Of a stretch of 64,000 bases of DNA, positions 18,086 through 26,173 are shown one piece after another. The notes under the pieces were generated by a model. That model was not told the DNA's origin. It saw only the letters and a program-made list of their open reading frames with translations, and did no database searches. The first letter of the stretch is position 1. Every line of letters starts with the position of its first letter. This stretch comes from Salinivirga cyanobacteriivorans (GTDB lineage Bacteria; Bacteroidota; Bacteroidia; Bacteroidales; Salinivirgaceae): NCBI RefSeq assembly GCF_001443605.1, contig NZ_CP013118.1, positions 4,055,001 through 4,119,000 on the forward strand, written 5' to 3'. The position numbers were made by a program, and so were the translations under genes.

Positions 18086-18880
18086 ATGAAGCAATTAACG
18101 TTACTTTTGGTCAATACTATTTCGCTGATCTTTGCACTTGTCATCAACGGAATGCAGGGCAGTAACCTGTTCAACGGTAAAACCGTGGGCGACATTAGTG
18201 CCAAATACGATACACTGATAACTCCGGCTGGTTATGCATTTGCCATATGGGGCATCATTTATTTGCTGTTGATTCTTTTTGTGGGATACCAATGGTATGC
18301 CTGGTTCAGGAACAAACAAGACCGTGAGTTAATGCAAACCGGTTTGTGGTTTGCCCTGGGTAATTTAGCCAACGGCTTTTGGATTTTCGCCTGGCTGAAT
18401 GATCACATTGCTTTTTCTGTTTTATTAATTTTTACGCTTTTACTGTCACTAATTATGCTTTCCATCAGGTTGCGGCTCGAAATATGGGATGCTCCACTAC
18501 GTATCATTACATTTGTGTGGTGGCCCATTGTATTTTATCTGGGTTGGCTTGTAATTGCCTCGGTGGCAAATATGGCTGTATGGTTGGTGAGTACAGGCTG
18601 GGAGGGGGGCTTTTTATCTCCCGCAACATGGGCCATTGTGCTGATAGCACTAGCTACAATTATTTACCTTGCACTTATATTTAGTCGAAATATGCGTGAG
18701 GCCGCCCTTGTAGGTGTGTGGGCGCTTATAGCAATTGCCGTGCGGCAGTGGGCGATACACGAAAATATTGTTATTGCAGCCTTATTGGCCGCTGCGGTAT
18801 TGTTTACAGCTGTATCGTGGCATGGCTATCAAAACCGCCACACTGCCCCTTTAAAGAAGTGGCAACGTAATGAAATCTAG
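18086..18880 (+). CDS. Tryptophan-rich membrane protein (TspO/MBR-related)
   Basis: 264-residue integral membrane protein with eight or so helices. The segment TPAGYAFAIWGIIYLLL is the hallmark of TspO-related tryptophan-rich proteins, which bind porphyrins or act as stress sensors in known members. Other aromatic-rich pieces are ANGFWIFAWLNDH, VWWPIVFYLGWL and AVRQWAIH. It is longer than classical TspO (~160 residues) and resembles the extended version found in many bacteria and plants. No photosensory or heme genes are nearby, so its function is open. Confidence 0.75.
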   Translation: MKQLTLLLVNTISLIFALVINGMQGSNLFNGKTVGDISAKYDTLITPAGYAFAIWGIIYLLLILFVGYQWYAWFRNKQDRELMQTGLWFALGNLANGFWIFAWLNDHIAFSVLLIFTLLLSLIMLSIRLRLEIWDAPLRIITFVWWPIVFYLGWLVIASVANMAVWLVSTGWEGGFLSPATWAIVLIALATIIYLALIFSRNMREAALVGVWALIAIAVRQWAIHENIVIAALLAAAVLFTAVSWHGYQNRHTAPLKKWQRNEI

Positions 18881-18963
18881 GATTTTGTATCGTTTTTTTG
18901 TCAAATCGTTTTAATTTACTTATTGTTGCTTAAACAGTTACAATAGAAAAGTGTCGTAGCGGT

Positions 18964-19878
18964 ATGTACATTAATGCAAGGCGTAAAAATTTCTGGCTTA
19001 TTTTGGGTTTCGTTATATTTTGGAACTCCGGTTTTATAGGTGCCGAGTTTGGTTTGCCTTATGCAGGTCCGTTTACGCTGCTTTTTTGGCGCTACCTGGC
19101 CCTCAGTCTGCTGCTGGCCTTCTATCTGTTTCTAAAAAGAGATTTGCGTTGGATCGGTTGGCGATATGCACGGTCTTTTATGCTTGTAGGTGTCCTGGCT
19201 CATGGCGTGTGGCTCACCTCAGTGCTGATATCGATTGATTATGGTGTGCCTGCAGGCATTGTGGCCCTTGTGGTGGCTCTACAACCGCTGGCAACAGGAG
19301 CACTGTCGGGCAGTGTAGTAGGAGAACCTACGCCGCTCACGCGCTGGATCGGACTCATTGTGGGGTTTGTAGGCGTGGCCATTCCCGTGGTGACGCGCGT
19401 CGATTTTAGCAATGCTGAGGATATTATAGCGTGGTTCATCCCATTGCTTGCTGTCGTGGCCATTACCATTGCAAGTCTCATCGAGCGCAAAATCGATGTA
19501 AAAAAAGATTATCCACGCATACCCATAGACCTGTCTCTTTTTTACCAAAGTATAGCCACGGCAATAGCTGTAGCAATACCCGCACTTTTTTGGGAAGAGC
19601 TGGACACACAATGGAACGGCGTATTCATCTCGGCCATGATATGGCTAATACTGGGTGTTTCCCTTGGAGCTTACGCTATCATGTGGTTGCTTGTTGAACG
19701 CCTCGATGCCACAAGAGTAGCATCCCTCTTTTACCTCGGGCCACCCGTTACTATGCTTATGGCCTGGATTGCGTTTGGCGACAGAGTTGCAATGGTCGAC
19801 ATCGTGGGACTTTTAGTCGTATTTGCTGGTGTCATTATCGCCTATCTGAAACCACATAGCTCTATACAGAATAATTAA
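18964..19878 (+). CDS. DMT-superfamily transporter (EamA family)
   Basis: 304 residues with ten predicted transmembrane helices in two EamA repeats (residues about 10-145 and 165-300). Family motifs include WNSGFIGAEFGLPYAGP, LLFWRYLALSLLLAFYLF, GALSGSVVGEPTPLTRWIGLIVGFVGVA and the second-repeat VASLFYLGPPVTMLMAWIAFGD. Such proteins export amino acids or other metabolites, but the substrate cannot be read from sequence. It is encoded 83 bases after the TspO-like gene, perhaps as an independent unit. Confidence 0.85.
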   Translation: MYINARRKNFWLILGFVIFWNSGFIGAEFGLPYAGPFTLLFWRYLALSLLLAFYLFLKRDLRWIGWRYARSFMLVGVLAHGVWLTSVLISIDYGVPAGIVALVVALQPLATGALSGSVVGEPTPLTRWIGLIVGFVGVAIPVVTRVDFSNAEDIIAWFIPLLAVVAITIASLIERKIDVKKDYPRIPIDLSLFYQSIATAIAVAIPALFWEELDTQWNGVFISAMIWLILGVSLGAYAIMWLLVERLDATRVASLFYLGPPVTMLMAWIAFGDRVAMVDIVGLLVVFAGVIIAYLKPHSSIQNN

Positions 19879-20103
19879 ACGCACTTTCTAATTAAAAACA
19901 AATCTTGAATCTCACCGAAACGGGTACAGCTTTTTTATGCTGGGTACCAGTGTCTTTTATTATATTTTTTTATGTTTTAATTTAAAATGCCGCAACTTGT
20001 ACAATGCTTTGTCTCTCCCGGCAACATCTTTCAATGTTGCCACATATTGAACATGGTTATTGCACAAAAAATACGCCTTTTACTATAAAAACATTACTAC
20101 CCG

Positions 20104-20135
20104 TTGTTGCTTAACCGGGTATTTCATTAAATTTG
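20104..20135 (+). promoter_or_regulatory. Candidate Bacteroidota promoter (TTG / TAAATTTG)
   Basis: TTGTTGC at 20104-20110 and TAAATTTG at 20128-20135 are separated by a spacing expected for -33/-7 elements. It would drive a structured ~180-base leader ahead of the lipoprotein remnant at 20314. Confidence 0.4.
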
Positions 20136-20313
20136 TAGATAACAGGAGTTTGCTAAACATTTAACAAAATCAGATAACCGAACATCAAAGGTTCGCTTAT
20201 CGCCAGGGAATGAAATGCTATTGACAATGATTTAGGAGATATGTCAATGGCCAAATGTTTGGCAACAAAACTATCTAGTAATAAAGTATTAGTTAAACAG
20301 TAAAAACATAAAC

Positions 20314-20396
20314 ATGAAAATCAGAATTATTCTTTGGCTCCTTTTTTTATTTTTATTTTATCATGTAAAAACAATATGAATGCCTCCCTTAATTAG
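20314..20396 (+). pseudogene. Frameshifted or truncated small lipoprotein
   Basis: The ATG at 20314 opens a signal-peptide-like frame (MKIRIILWLL...) that stops after 21 codons. A neighbouring frame past the T7 run at 20342-20348 continues FFIFILSCKNNMNASLN before its stop, with a clear lipobox (ILSC). A one- or two-base indel in the T run would join them. Either this is a decayed gene or a very small lipoprotein affected by a sequencing error. Confidence 0.35.
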
Positions 20397-20575
20397 TATC
20401 ATTTTTAAGTAAAGTATTCCAATTAAAAGATTTTAATAATTTAAATAGATTTTCAATTGTAGGAATAAGCCTAATAATGTTATGTAATCAAATACAGAGC
20501 CGACCGGACTTAACTTAAAAGTACTTAATGACATGATATTTTTAGATACGATAACTTACTAAATTATATTAGCAT

Positions 20576-21109
20576 ATGACAAAAATGGATTTTTTCCGGA
20601 TTATGATAAAAATTTTCGGATTATACATGGTTATTTCGACAATTTTTTCAGCAATACCTGGCAATATTTCATGGATTATTATGGATATCGACCTTGTTGG
20701 AATATTTTGGATACTTGCCGTTGTGATAATTCTCTTTCTTTTATTTTTATTTCTAATCTATAAACCTGACAAGATAATCGGATGGCTAAAATTAGACCGG
20801 GGTTTTGATAGCGACGACATTAAGATAGAGAATTTTAATAGCGATAATATTGTAAAAATAGCCGTGATTATTATTGGAGGATTTTTGCTGATTCAAAATA
20901 TCCCTTCTTTTCTGAGTCACAGTTACTTTGGGATTAAAGCTTCAGTACAAACGGAATTTAATACTGGCAGGCTAATTGATTATGGCGATTTGACAGATAA
21001 GTTTTCTTGGTTGATAAGTTTTATAAATCTTTTGATTGGCTATTTACTTCTAACGAACTATACAAATATTGGTAAATTTCTTAAAAGAAAAAATGAGAAG
21101 AACGATTGA
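20576..21109 (+). CDS. Hypothetical four-helix membrane protein
   Basis: 177 residues with four predicted transmembrane helices: residues about 8-28, 40-62 (IFWILAVVIILFLLFLFLIY), 90-108 (IVKIAVIIIGGFLLIQNIPSFL) and 142-162. A charged loop (LDRGFDSDDIKIENFNSDN) lies between helices 2 and 3, and a basic tail ends the protein. I do not recognise the family. It stands alone between two structured intergenic regions. Confidence 0.65.
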   Translation: MTKMDFFRIMIKIFGLYMVISTIFSAIPGNISWIIMDIDLVGIFWILAVVIILFLLFLFLIYKPDKIIGWLKLDRGFDSDDIKIENFNSDNIVKIAVIIIGGFLLIQNIPSFLSHSYFGIKASVQTEFNTGRLIDYGDLTDKFSWLISFINLLIGYLLLTNYTNIGKFLKRKNEKND

Positions 21110-21488
21110 AGTGAAGTTGCCTGACCGCAGCAAATAAAGGTACTGTCTTAAAATCAAAATAGATTTTAAATAATTAACTTTGATACAGCGAAAAGAGGGA
21201 TTCCCCGTTAGCGCGATTTATAATCCGTGCAAAACGCTAGAAATCTGCAGTAATTAATATAGTGTAGGGCTTAAGCAGGATCAGGCATATTTTAACCCAA
21301 AAGTAAAAATTCATATAAACAATGAGGACATTCTATATGTTGGGAATTCTGGACTGGAAAGCGTTTGGAGCTATTAATCGTAGCATATGCGCTTTTACAT
21401 CCCTTTAGTTATTTGGCTTGAGGGTTATTTGCAGGAATACAGGAATGAATTATCTGGGAAGTAATTAGTATAAAATATAAATAAAACG
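21110..21488. other. Intergenic region with a REP-like palindromic unit
   Basis: No gene is supported. Around 21211-21233 the sequence TAGCGCGATTTATAATCCGTGC is an imperfect palindrome related to one near 22425-22449. The rest is A/T rich with no clear signal. Confidence 0.4.
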
Positions 21489-21959
21489 ATGGAGAAAAAG
21501 AAACGTATAGCATTGGTTGCGCATGATAACCGAAAAAAAGACCTTATTGAATGGGTTGACTGGAACCGGGAGATTCTATGTATGCATGAGTTAGTATGTA
21601 CAGGAACAACCGGTAAACTTGTTGAGAACATATTGAATAACGAACAAACAGATAAAAGAGATGAAATAATTACAATCAAAAAATTAAAATCAGGTCCGCT
21701 GGGTGGCGATCAACAACTGGGAGCCATGATTTCGGAAAGCCAGATTGATATCCTCATTTTTTTCTGGGATCCTATGGAACAACAACCGCATGACGTGGAT
21801 GTAAAAGCGCTATTGAGAATTGCAGTGCTGTATAACATTACAACCGCGAGTAATCGTGCTACTGCCGACTTTATTATCTCTTCCAGATTATTTAATGAAG
21901 CTTATAAACCCATGATAAAAGATTACAGTAAATACATCATGAGAAATACCGAAACATAA
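21489..21959 (+). CDS. mgsA: Methylglyoxal synthase
   Basis: Converts dihydroxyacetone phosphate to methylglyoxal and phosphate, a bypass that relieves sugar-phosphate stress. The 156-residue protein has the full family signature: IALVAHDNRKKDL (His12), CTGTTGKL (phosphate binding), KSGPLGGDQQLGAMI (catalytic Asp74) and FFWDPMEQQPHDVDVKALLR (His101 and following Asp). N- and C-terminal lengths are normal. It is monocistronic; no methylglyoxal-detoxifying partner lies next to it, the VOC lipoprotein at 14.3 kb being distant and exported. Confidence 0.95.
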   Translation: MEKKKRIALVAHDNRKKDLIEWVDWNREILCMHELVCTGTTGKLVENILNNEQTDKRDEIITIKKLKSGPLGGDQQLGAMISESQIDILIFFWDPMEQQPHDVDVKALLRIAVLYNITTASNRATADFIISSRLFNEAYKPMIKDYSKYIMRNTET

Positions 21960-22032
21960 GTTGAACTTTACCTGGTTAATGGATGGAATATTTTTGCGGT
22001 GCATTTAAGGTATTAAAATTATAATGTGTTTT

Positions 22033-22365
22033 ATGAAAAACTTATTAAAAATTATAATATCACTTTCAACGATAACATTTGTTGCGTGTGAATCGCAGAA
22101 ACATATTTCTGTTACGGTCATCGATGAAGTTACCAGGCAGCCGCTGGACTCTGTTTTTGTGCAGGTAGATGCCGGAAAAAATGGCGTGTATGATAAAAAT
22201 TCTGATGATGGTTTTACAGACGAATCCGGGAAATATGAAACCCATATGATGATTGGCTGTAGCTTTGGTTGCTATGATATTAGAATGACTTATACCAAAC
22301 CCGGATACGAAAAACTAATTCAATTAAATAATACAATCGATACGATAAGCTTGAACAAGAAATAA
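22033..22365 (+). CDS. Small lipoprotein with carboxypeptidase-regulatory-like fold
   Basis: 110 residues. The ATG at 22033 gives a standard lipoprotein signal ending FVAC; an ATG at 22024 would add three residues. The mature part, HISVTVIDEVTRQPLDSVFVQVDAG followed by TDESGKYET and YDIRMTYTKPGYE, has the strand order of a CarboxypepD_reg/transthyretin-like domain. No enzyme motif. Two Cys residues in GCSFGCYD could form a disulfide. Confidence 0.65.
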   Translation: MKNLLKIIISLSTITFVACESQKHISVTVIDEVTRQPLDSVFVQVDAGKNGVYDKNSDDGFTDESGKYETHMMIGCSFGCYDIRMTYTKPGYEKLIQLNNTIDTISLNKK

Positions 22366-22425
22366 AAAGCACGTCGAATGACGAAATGCCCTGCTGCAGG
22401 TTTGGCAAATCGAAAATATCCCTAA

Positions 22426-22449
22426 TAGCTCGAATTTGCAATCCATGCG
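22426..22449. repeat. REP-like imperfect palindrome
   Basis: AGCTCGAATTTGCAATCCATGC is an imperfect inverted repeat resembling the unit at 21211-21233. Similar short palindromes are widespread between genes in Bacteroidota, from my general memory; copy number elsewhere in this genome cannot be seen. Confidence 0.35.
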
Positions 22450-22505
22450 CAGTGCCACATTGCACAAAACAGGACACAGCAAGACGTTAGCATCCGTGTA
22501 AATGA

Positions 22506-22532
22506 AAATACCGGAGAATAGCTCCGGTATTT
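22506..22532. terminator. Bidirectional hairpin terminator
   Basis: AAATACCGGAG (22506-22516) pairs perfectly with CTCCGGTATTT (22522-22532) around a 5-base loop. It lies 31 bases past the cysteine synthase stop (minus strand) and downstream of the small lipoprotein (plus strand), so it could serve both. Confidence 0.7.
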
Positions 22533-22563
22533 CTAATTATATCATGTAATTGTATTCAATATT

Positions 22564-23535
22564 TTATTTGGCCACAAGGTGTCCAAGACCTATTTCATCA
22601 AGCCACTTCGGATTAAATACTTTACTCATATATTTGAAGCCGCTGTCTGGCAATACAGTAACTATTTTAGCGGGCCCTTTCATTCGTTTTGCAATTTCTA
22701 ATGCAGCCCATACATTCCCACCACTTGAACCTCCGACCATCAGTCCTTCCTGACGTGCCAAACGGTGGGCCATTTCTATGGCGTTTTCATCATTAAATGA
22801 AATCGCATCATCCAAAATGTCAAAATTCATAGCATCCACAATGGCAGCCTTTCCAGCTCCCTCTACTTTAAAAGGCTTTTTGTATGACATGTAATCTTCT
22901 TTACCTTCAAAATAAGGCTTATAAATTGATCCTTCCGGATCTGCAAGCGTAATGCGGATACCTGGATCATTTTCTTTTAATCGTCTTGCAATCCCTGATA
23001 TGGCTCCACCTGTAGAAGCTGTCGCCACAAACGCATCGATTTCCCCATTCATGTCTTCCCAAATCTCCTTACCTATTGTCATATAGTGGGCTTCAGGGTT
23101 TAATGGGTTGTTATACTGATCAATGTGATAATAGTTTTCATCTTCCTTACCTTTTTGAGCAGCAGCTGCTTCATAGGATTCAGGAGCGTCTATAACAGTT
23201 ACTTCAGCGCCATATGATCGAATTATTGCAGCCTTTTCATCACTGCATTTATCAGGTACAAAAATTTTTGATTTTAATCCCATGCTCGAAGCGACCATCG
23301 CTACAGATGCCCCGGTATTACCCGAGCTTCCCTCGACAATTGTTGTATTGTCAGTGATCTTTCCCGACTCAATACTTTTTTGAACGATATAGGCAATAAT
23401 ACGGTCTTTGTAACTTCCGGTAGGATTTAAAAACTCTAGTTTTGCGTGTATCTCTACACCTGGTTTGGGGTCAAGTGTCTTTAAATGTAACATCGGGGTG
23501 CTTCCGATCAGTTTTAGCGCTTCTATTTCTGGCAT
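22564..23535 (-). CDS. PLP-dependent cysteine synthase-family protein
   Basis: 323-residue fold-type II pyridoxal-phosphate enzyme, most likely O-acetylserine sulfhydrylase or a cystathionine beta-synthase-like relative. The PLP lysine is Lys43 in NPTGSYKDRI, the substrate loop is EGSSGNTGAS (about 68-77), the phosphate-binding loop is TASTGGAISG, and PDSGFKYMSKVFNP lies at the C-terminus. NPTGSYKDR, in place of the usual NP..S.KDR of CysK, is seen in the CBS-like subgroup, so I leave the symbol empty. It is convergent with the upstream small genes and ends at a strong hairpin. Confidence 0.88.
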   Translation of the reverse strand: MPEIEALKLIGSTPMLHLKTLDPKPGVEIHAKLEFLNPTGSYKDRIIAYIVQKSIESGKITDNTTIVEGSSGNTGASVAMVASSMGLKSKIFVPDKCSDEKAAIIRSYGAEVTVIDAPESYEAAAAQKGKEDENYYHIDQYNNPLNPEAHYMTIGKEIWEDMNGEIDAFVATASTGGAISGIARRLKENDPGIRITLADPEGSIYKPYFEGKEDYMSYKKPFKVEGAGKAAIVDAMNFDILDDAISFNDENAIEMAHRLARQEGLMVGGSSGGNVWAALEIAKRMKGPAKIVTVLPDSGFKYMSKVFNPKWLDEIGLGHLVAK

Positions 23536-23755
23536 AGTATTAATTTATATAGATGTTTATAATATTCAAACCACAAAAGTATAAAATACTTTGTAAAAAT
23601 ATGGGCTTTTATATCCAGCAAAAAAAGTAGTGCGGTTAACGGGCATTATGGCTATTTTTGATAAGAAAAAACGCTGGAGCGATAAAAAAAACAAAAAAAA
23701 CTGTAATTAATAGATGAATTTTTATCATAAAACTATATGAACCAGTATAAAAGAT

Positions 23756-23763
23756 TACCTTTG
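23756..23763 (+). promoter_or_regulatory. Candidate -7 element for the cold-shock gene
   Basis: TACCTTTG fits TAnnTTTG and lies 23 bases before the csp ATG. No clear -33 element. Confidence 0.35.
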
Positions 23764-23786
23764 TAGTCAACATTAAATATTTTATT

Positions 23787-23978
23787 ATGAGTAACGGAAC
23801 AGTAAAGTTTTTTAACATTTCAAAAGGATTTGGATTCATCAAACCAGATGATGGTGGCAAAGATGTATTTGTACACGCAAATGGATTAATTGATGAAATC
23901 AACGAAGGGGACAAAGTAAGCTACGATGTAGAAGAAGGTCCTAAAGGATTAAACGCCAAAAATGTCAAAGTAGTTTAA
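23787..23978 (+). CDS. Cold-shock domain protein (CspA family)
   Basis: 63-residue single-stranded nucleic-acid-binding protein that melts RNA structure. It has RNP1 (SKGFGFIKPDD) and RNP2 (KDVFVHAN) motifs on a standard five-strand OB fold. The family usually reads NXXKGFGFI; the ISKGFGFI form here is a minor variant. A perfect rho-independent terminator follows, so it is a single-gene unit. The neighbouring YwbE, DEAD-box and RNase H genes suggest a local RNA/cold-response cluster. Confidence 0.94.
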   Translation: MSNGTVKFFNISKGFGFIKPDDGGKDVFVHANGLIDEINEGDKVSYDVEEGPKGLNAKNVKVV

Positions 23979-23994
23979 TAGATTACTTTAATAT

Positions 23995-24030
23995 AAAAAA
24001 AGGCCAGTCATTGCTTGACTGGCCTTTTTT
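23995..24030 (+). terminator. Rho-independent terminator of the cold-shock gene
   Basis: AAAAGGCCAGTCA pairs with TGACTGGCCTTTT around a TTGCT loop and is followed by a T run. It is a textbook structure 17 bases past the csp stop. Confidence 0.92.
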
Positions 24031-24163
24031 ATAACCTGGTCGGGCTTGCATGAAACAATATTACTAATTCGATTTCTCCAACGCTGCTCATATGAAAATC
24101 TAAAAATCAAATCTGCCTTGCATCTTCCAGCAGGGTAATCGTAATTTACCGAAAATAAAACCT

Positions 24164-24171
24164 TACTTTTG
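24164..24171 (+). promoter_or_regulatory. Candidate -7 element for ywbE-DEAD-RNase H
   Basis: TACTTTTG matches TAnnTTTG, 50 bases before the ywbE start. It would drive the three-gene set that follows. Confidence 0.35.
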
Positions 24172-24221
24172 TCCGATATAATAAGCTAACTAATGTTCCC
24201 TTATTTAAAATAAAAATCAGA

Positions 24222-24425
24222 ATGGAAGGACAAAAGAGAGGAAATATAATAGCAGGTATGGAGGTGGGGATTGTCACCAAGGAGGATCAGCGTTCGGGGA
24301 AAATTACAACCGGAATTGTACAACAAATTTTAACCAATAGTAGCCACCATCCCCATGGAATTAAAGTCCGGTTAACCTCTGGTAAGGTGGGCAGGGTAAA
24401 AGAGATTCATTCGACCAGGTCATAA
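24222..24425 (+). CDS. ywbE: YwbE family protein
   Basis: 67-residue conserved protein of unknown biochemical role. The family pattern is clear: RGNIIAGMEVGIVTKEDQRSG, TGIVQQILTNSSHHPHGIKVRL and a terminal GRVKEI. It looks like a small beta-barrel, possibly nucleic-acid binding. The DEAD-box helicase starts 31 bases downstream, so co-transcription is likely and supports an RNA-related role (inference). Confidence 0.9.
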   Translation: MEGQKRGNIIAGMEVGIVTKEDQRSGKITTGIVQQILTNSSHHPHGIKVRLTSGKVGRVKEIHSTRS

Positions 24426-24456
24426 AAGTGTAAATCAATCAGAACCAACAATCAAA

Positions 24457-25692
24457 ATGAAATTTGAACGATACAGCTTTTCAGAAACGATAAAAGGCAA
24501 CCTTAGAGCGCTGGGTTACAAACGCCCTACAGATATTCAGTATAAATCTATACCTCCAATTTTGCGCGGAGAAGATGTGTTGGCAGTGGCCCAAACCGGA
24601 ACCGGGAAAACCGTCGCTTTTGCGTTGCCGGTGATACAGATGTTGTCGACTCGTCGCAGAAAACCCGGCCAGCAAGCTGTGCGGTGTGTAGTTATGGTGC
24701 CTACTCATGAACTTGCCATACAGGTAGCCGGAGTATTTAAGGAGCTGGCTGCAGGTACACCCTTAAAGATTGTAGGTATATACGGTGGAACCGATCAGGA
24801 TCCGCAAATTCAAAACCTGAAAAGTGGTGTAGATGTGGTTGTAGCCACGCCCGGCCGTTTTTTTGATTTAGAGAGTCAGGGGCATTTGTCGCTCGGCGAC
24901 ATTGAAACACTTATACTCGATGAGGCTGACCATATGCTGGAGCTGGGCTTTAAGCACGACATGAATCAGCTCATTAAAAAATTACCCGGCAGAAGGCAGG
25001 TATTGTTCTTTTCGGCTACCATCAATAAACAAGTTAAGGATGCCGCTTATTCGCTGGTGCATAAAGCTGTACGTATACAAATTTCACCCAACGATCCGGT
25101 ATCCGGTAATATTAACTACTCAGTGGCTTTTATTGAGATGGACGATAAACGTTTTTTTCTGGAACGCATTATTCGTGAACATCCCGAAAGCAAAATGCTG
25201 GTTTTTGTACGCACAAAGGTGAGGGCAGAGCGTGTTATGAAAGCCCTCGAACGGGTTTCGTTGCTAAGCGAAACCATACATGGCGATAAAGACCAGAATC
25301 AGCGCAATCAGGTAATGAAACGCTTTTTTTCAGGCGAAAATAAAGTGCTTATAGCCACTGACGTTAGTGCCCGTGGAATTGACATTCCCGATGTGGATAT
25401 TGTAATTAATTACGACATTCCCGAAGAAACAGAAAACTATGTGCACCGCGTGGGGCGCACAGGCCGCGGACAAAAGAAAGGCGAGGCCATTGCTTTTTGC
25501 AGTACTGAAGAAAAAGAGCGGTTGGAGGCCGTAGAAAAATTTCTGGACCGAACAATAGACCGGCTCGACATTAAGAAAAACGATTATAAAGAGACCATGA
25601 ATATGTCGGGAGATATGGAAACCGATTGGAAATCGCTGATGGAAGAAAACGAAGAGCGGCGCGATAAAAAGAAGAAGAAAAAGAAAAAGTAG
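24457..25692 (+). CDS. DEAD-box RNA helicase
   Basis: 411-residue ATP-dependent RNA helicase. All motifs are present in order: Q motif (YKRPTDIQYKSIPPIL), I (AQTGTGKT), Ia (PTHELAIQ), Ib (TPGRF), II (DEAD), III (SAT), IV (MLVFVRT), V (ATDVSARGIDIP) and VI (HRVGRTGRG). The protein ends in a short tail with a run of nine or so lysines, a common RNA-binding extension. Together with csp, ywbE and the RNase H just downstream it suggests RNA remodelling, perhaps in cold adaptation. It is close to RhlE/CshA-like groups but I do not assign a symbol. Confidence 0.95.
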   Translation: MKFERYSFSETIKGNLRALGYKRPTDIQYKSIPPILRGEDVLAVAQTGTGKTVAFALPVIQMLSTRRRKPGQQAVRCVVMVPTHELAIQVAGVFKELAAGTPLKIVGIYGGTDQDPQIQNLKSGVDVVVATPGRFFDLESQGHLSLGDIETLILDEADHMLELGFKHDMNQLIKKLPGRRQVLFFSATINKQVKDAAYSLVHKAVRIQISPNDPVSGNINYSVAFIEMDDKRFFLERIIREHPESKMLVFVRTKVRAERVMKALERVSLLSETIHGDKDQNQRNQVMKRFFSGENKVLIATDVSARGIDIPDVDIVINYDIPEETENYVHRVGRTGRGQKKGEAIAFCSTEEKERLEAVEKFLDRTIDRLDIKKNDYKETMNMSGDMETDWKSLMEENEERRDKKKKKKKK

Positions 25693-25708
25693 CGGAAATA
25701 AATATACC

Positions 25709-26173
25709 TTGAATACTGACCGAATAGAGATTTATACCGACGGAAGCTGTCACACGCAGCAAAGAATAGGCGCATGGGCTGCGCTAATCCTGTTTCCCAC
25801 TAAAAGCGAAGTTCTGAAGGGTGTGGAGCACGATACGACACATAATCGCATGGAGTTGCTGTCGGTGATCAGGGCCATTGAATTTGTGCAAACCTACCAA
25901 CCCGGTGCCAGTTTGAATATTTACAGCGACAGCCAGTATATTTGCACCCTGCCTGACCGTTTGCCGGGGCTCCGGCAAAAGGCTTTTTTAACAAAAAAAG
26001 GTGCTGAAATGCAGAATGCCGATTTGGTTAAGTCCTTTCTTCATCTGACCGAAAACCACGATATCGAATGGATTAAAGTAAAAGCCCACCAGAGAGACAA
26101 ATCGGAACAAACTACCCATAATCGTTTTGTGGATAAGCTTTCAAGAAAGCTGGTAAGAGCAAACACACGCTGA
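25709..26173 (+). CDS. Ribonuclease H family protein
   Basis: 154-residue RNase HI-type nuclease that cuts RNA in RNA:DNA hybrids. Acidic residues are present in EIYTDGSC (Asp), HNRMELLSVIRAI (Glu), IYSDSQYI (Asp) and the C-terminal HNRFVDKLSRK (Asp). The usual basic-loop His is seen in VKAHQRD. No ATG is available; the frame most plausibly begins with TTG at 25709, 16 bases after the helicase stop, and only six residues precede the first strand. Tight linkage to the helicase suggests one transcript. Confidence 0.85.
   Translation: MNTDRIEIYTDGSCHTQQRIGAWAALILFPTKSEVLKGVEHDTTHNRMELLSVIRAIEFVQTYQPGASLNIYSDSQYICTLPDRLPGLRQKAFLTKKGAEMQNADLVKSFLHLTENHDIEWIKVKAHQRDKSEQTTHNRFVDKLSRKLVRANTR

Larger units (their letters stand above)
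19879..20575. other. Long intergenic region with several hairpins
   Basis: No convincing full gene. Perfect or near-perfect stems are GGCAACAT/ATGTTGCC (20020-20041), TACCCG/CGGGTA (20098-20121) and ATTGACA/TGTCAAT (20220-20248). A candidate promoter at 20128 and a frameshifted lipoprotein remnant at 20314 are listed separately. Confidence 0.5.
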
